A DNA stretch of 7,096 bases, taken from assembly GCA_003242355.1 (NCBI GenBank), contig QGUH01000171.1:1-7096 (forward strand), given 5' to 3'. Each line of letters starts with the position of its first letter. Position 1 is the first letter of the stretch. Below are positions 5,939-7,096 of the stretch, piece by piece. The position numbers and the translations under genes are program-made. Below the pieces are notes generated by a model that saw only the letters and a program-made list of their open reading frames with translations, had not been told where the DNA came from and made no database searches. This DNA comes from Pseudomonadota bacterium. Lineage in GTDB: Bacteria; Myxococcota_A; Polyangia; Polyangiales; Polyangiaceae.

Positions 5939-7096
5939 ATGACTGAGCCCCGAAGCAAGCCGGCCCCTCCGGACCGAGGCGACCCGACCTCGACGGGGCC
6001 CCGTCTCTCCCAGCCGGCTTCGAACACCGCCACGGCGATCCGCCCGAGCGGTTTGAAGGTGGTCACGCTGACCACCGAAACGGTGCCTGCGGGCGCCGTA
6101 GCGCGCCGCGACCCGTACCTCGGAGCGATCGTGGACGGCCGCTACCACGTCGAGTCGATCCTCGGCGAGGGCGGCATGGGGGTCGTCTACCGCTGCTCGC
6201 ACACGATCATCGGCAAGAAGGTCGCGATGAAAGTGCTGCGCCCGGACCTCGCGCGGGATGCCGAGGTCACCGAGCGCTTTTTGAACGAAGCCAAGGCGGC
6301 GAGCGCGATCGGAAATCCGCACATCATCGACATCAGCGACTTCGGGCAGTTTCCCGACGGCTCGACGTACTTCATCATGGAGTACCTCACGGGCATGTCG
6401 CTCGCGAAGCTGCTCCAGGGCGGCGCAGCGCTCGAGCTCGATCGCATTCTGCACATCGCCGCGCAGCTCGCCGATGGCCTCGCTGCCGCCCACGCCGCGG
6501 GCATCGTTCACCGCGATCTCAAGCCCGACAACATCTTCCTGACGCGGCACGGCTCGGAGCAGGATTTCGTCAAAATCCTCGATTTCGGCATCGCGAAGGT
6601 GTCCTCGGGCGCGAACGCAACGCGGCTCACGCGGGCCGGCGCGGTGTTCGGCACGCCGCATTACATGTCGCCCGAGCAGGCGTCCGGGCAACCCGTGGAC
6701 CAGCGCGGCGACATCTACTCGTTCGGCGTCATCCTCTACGAGATGGTCTCCGGGCGCGTGCCCTTCGACGCCGACAACCTGATGGGCATCCTCACGCAGC
6801 ACCTCTATCGCGCGCCACCGCCGCTTTCGCGCCCTCTGCCGGCCGGCGGCGAGGTTCCGCGCGGGCTCGAGGCCATCATCCTGAAGTGCCTCGCGAAACG
6901 CCCCGACGATCGCTACCCCACCGTGGAGGCGTTGGCGCAGGACCTCGAGGCGTTCCGAACGAGCCGCGCTCCGCGCGCCCTCGCCGAGCGGCCGTCGGGG
7001 GAATCCCCCCGGTACTTGCCCGAGCCGGACGGTGGGCCCCCGGAAGGGCCGGGGCCGGTCCTTTATACAACTCTAACCGTGCCAACGACTAACCGG
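5939..7096 (+). CDS. Ser/Thr protein kinase, PknB-type (3' end beyond the window)
   Basis: The frame stays open to the last base, giving 386 residues of an incomplete protein. Residues 1-67 are a Pro/Ser/Thr-rich leader. The kinase domain spans about 68-335 with every key motif: glycine loop GEGGMG (76-81), VAMK with catalytic Lys98, helix C Glu117, HRDLKPDN (191-198, catalytic Asp193), DFG (215-217), SPE (244-246), DIYSFG (258-263) and the late Arg325. It should be an active cytoplasmic Hanks-type kinase, and Thr231 and Thr239 in the activation segment are candidate autophosphorylation sites. In this family the part after the kinase domain is often a Pro-rich linker with a membrane helix or sensor, which is not visible here. 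ATG 5939 follows GGATGG about 10 nt upstream; in-frame GTG 5921 or ATG 5903 would add 6 or 12 residues. It is divergent from the Lol permease gene. Confidence 0.95.
   Translation, partial: MTEPRSKPAPPDRGDPTSTGPRLSQPASNTATAIRPSGLKVVTLTTETVPAGAVARRDPYLGAIVDGRYHVESILGEGGMGVVYRCSHTIIGKKVAMKVLRPDLARDAEVTERFLNEAKAASAIGNPHIIDISDFGQFPDGSTYFIMEYLTGMSLAKLLQGGAALELDRILHIAAQLADGLAAAHAAGIVHRDLKPDNIFLTRHGSEQDFVKILDFGIAKVSSGANATRLTRAGAVFGTPHYMSPEQASGQPVDQRGDIYSFGVILYEMVSGRVPFDADNLMGILTQHLYRAPPPLSRPLPAGGEVPRGLEAIILKCLAKRPDDRYPTVEALAQDLEAFRTSRAPRALAERPSGESPRYLPEPDGGPPEGPGPVLYTTLTVPTTNR

Noticed and set aside
5680..6075. N-terminal extension of the Lol permease to 659 residues
   Set aside because: Family similarity begins at the ATG at 5679, and the extension would overlap the kinase start antisense.
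5786..6802. Minus-strand frame of 338 residues
   Set aside because: It is the antisense shadow of the kinase gene, caused by high GC and strong third-position bias.

Overview
The window is high-GC DNA with long open frames and a gene content typical of Myxococcota, most likely the Polyangia/Sorangium side of the phylum. The pointers are a PknB-type Ser/Thr kinase with a low-complexity N-terminal leader, a receiver protein fused to a PilZ-like N-terminal domain, and an enlarged LolC/LolE permease. This placement is inferred from protein style; no rRNA or other marker gene is present.

Layout. (1) Positions 2-1161 (+) hold the end of an ABC transporter ATPase, cut by the window edge, overlapping by a GTGA junction with a six-helix ABC-2-type permease. 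(2) Positions 1193-1945 (+) encode a receiver protein whose phosphoacceptor Asp is replaced by Glu. (3) Positions 1946-3144 form about 1.2 kb without a credible gene. This stretch holds a degenerate array of short hairpins (GCCTGC-loop-GCAGGC), an 80/81-bp tandem duplication that can fold as a three-way junction, decayed direct repeats, and seven perfect copies plus one partial copy of an 18-bp tandem repeat. (4) Positions 3145-4029 (+) encode an M48 zinc metalloprotease with a lipoprotein signal. (5) Positions 4096-5679 (-) encode a LolC/LolE-family lipoprotein-releasing permease, convergent with the protease and carrying a charged insertion of about 120 residues. (6) Positions 5680-5938 are a divergent intergenic region. 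(7) From 5939 (+) to the window end runs a Ser/Thr protein kinase with all catalytic motifs intact.

How the genes fit together. The ATPase/permease pair forms one translationally coupled exporter-type unit, and the receiver gene 31 bp downstream may be co-transcribed. The M48 lipoprotein and the LolC/E permease both concern envelope lipoproteins, but they are convergent and cannot share an operon; no lolD lies beside lolC here. The most unusual part of the window is the structured repeat region, which begins inside the last codons of the receiver gene. I found no CRISPR array, transposase, tRNA, rRNA or complete defence system.
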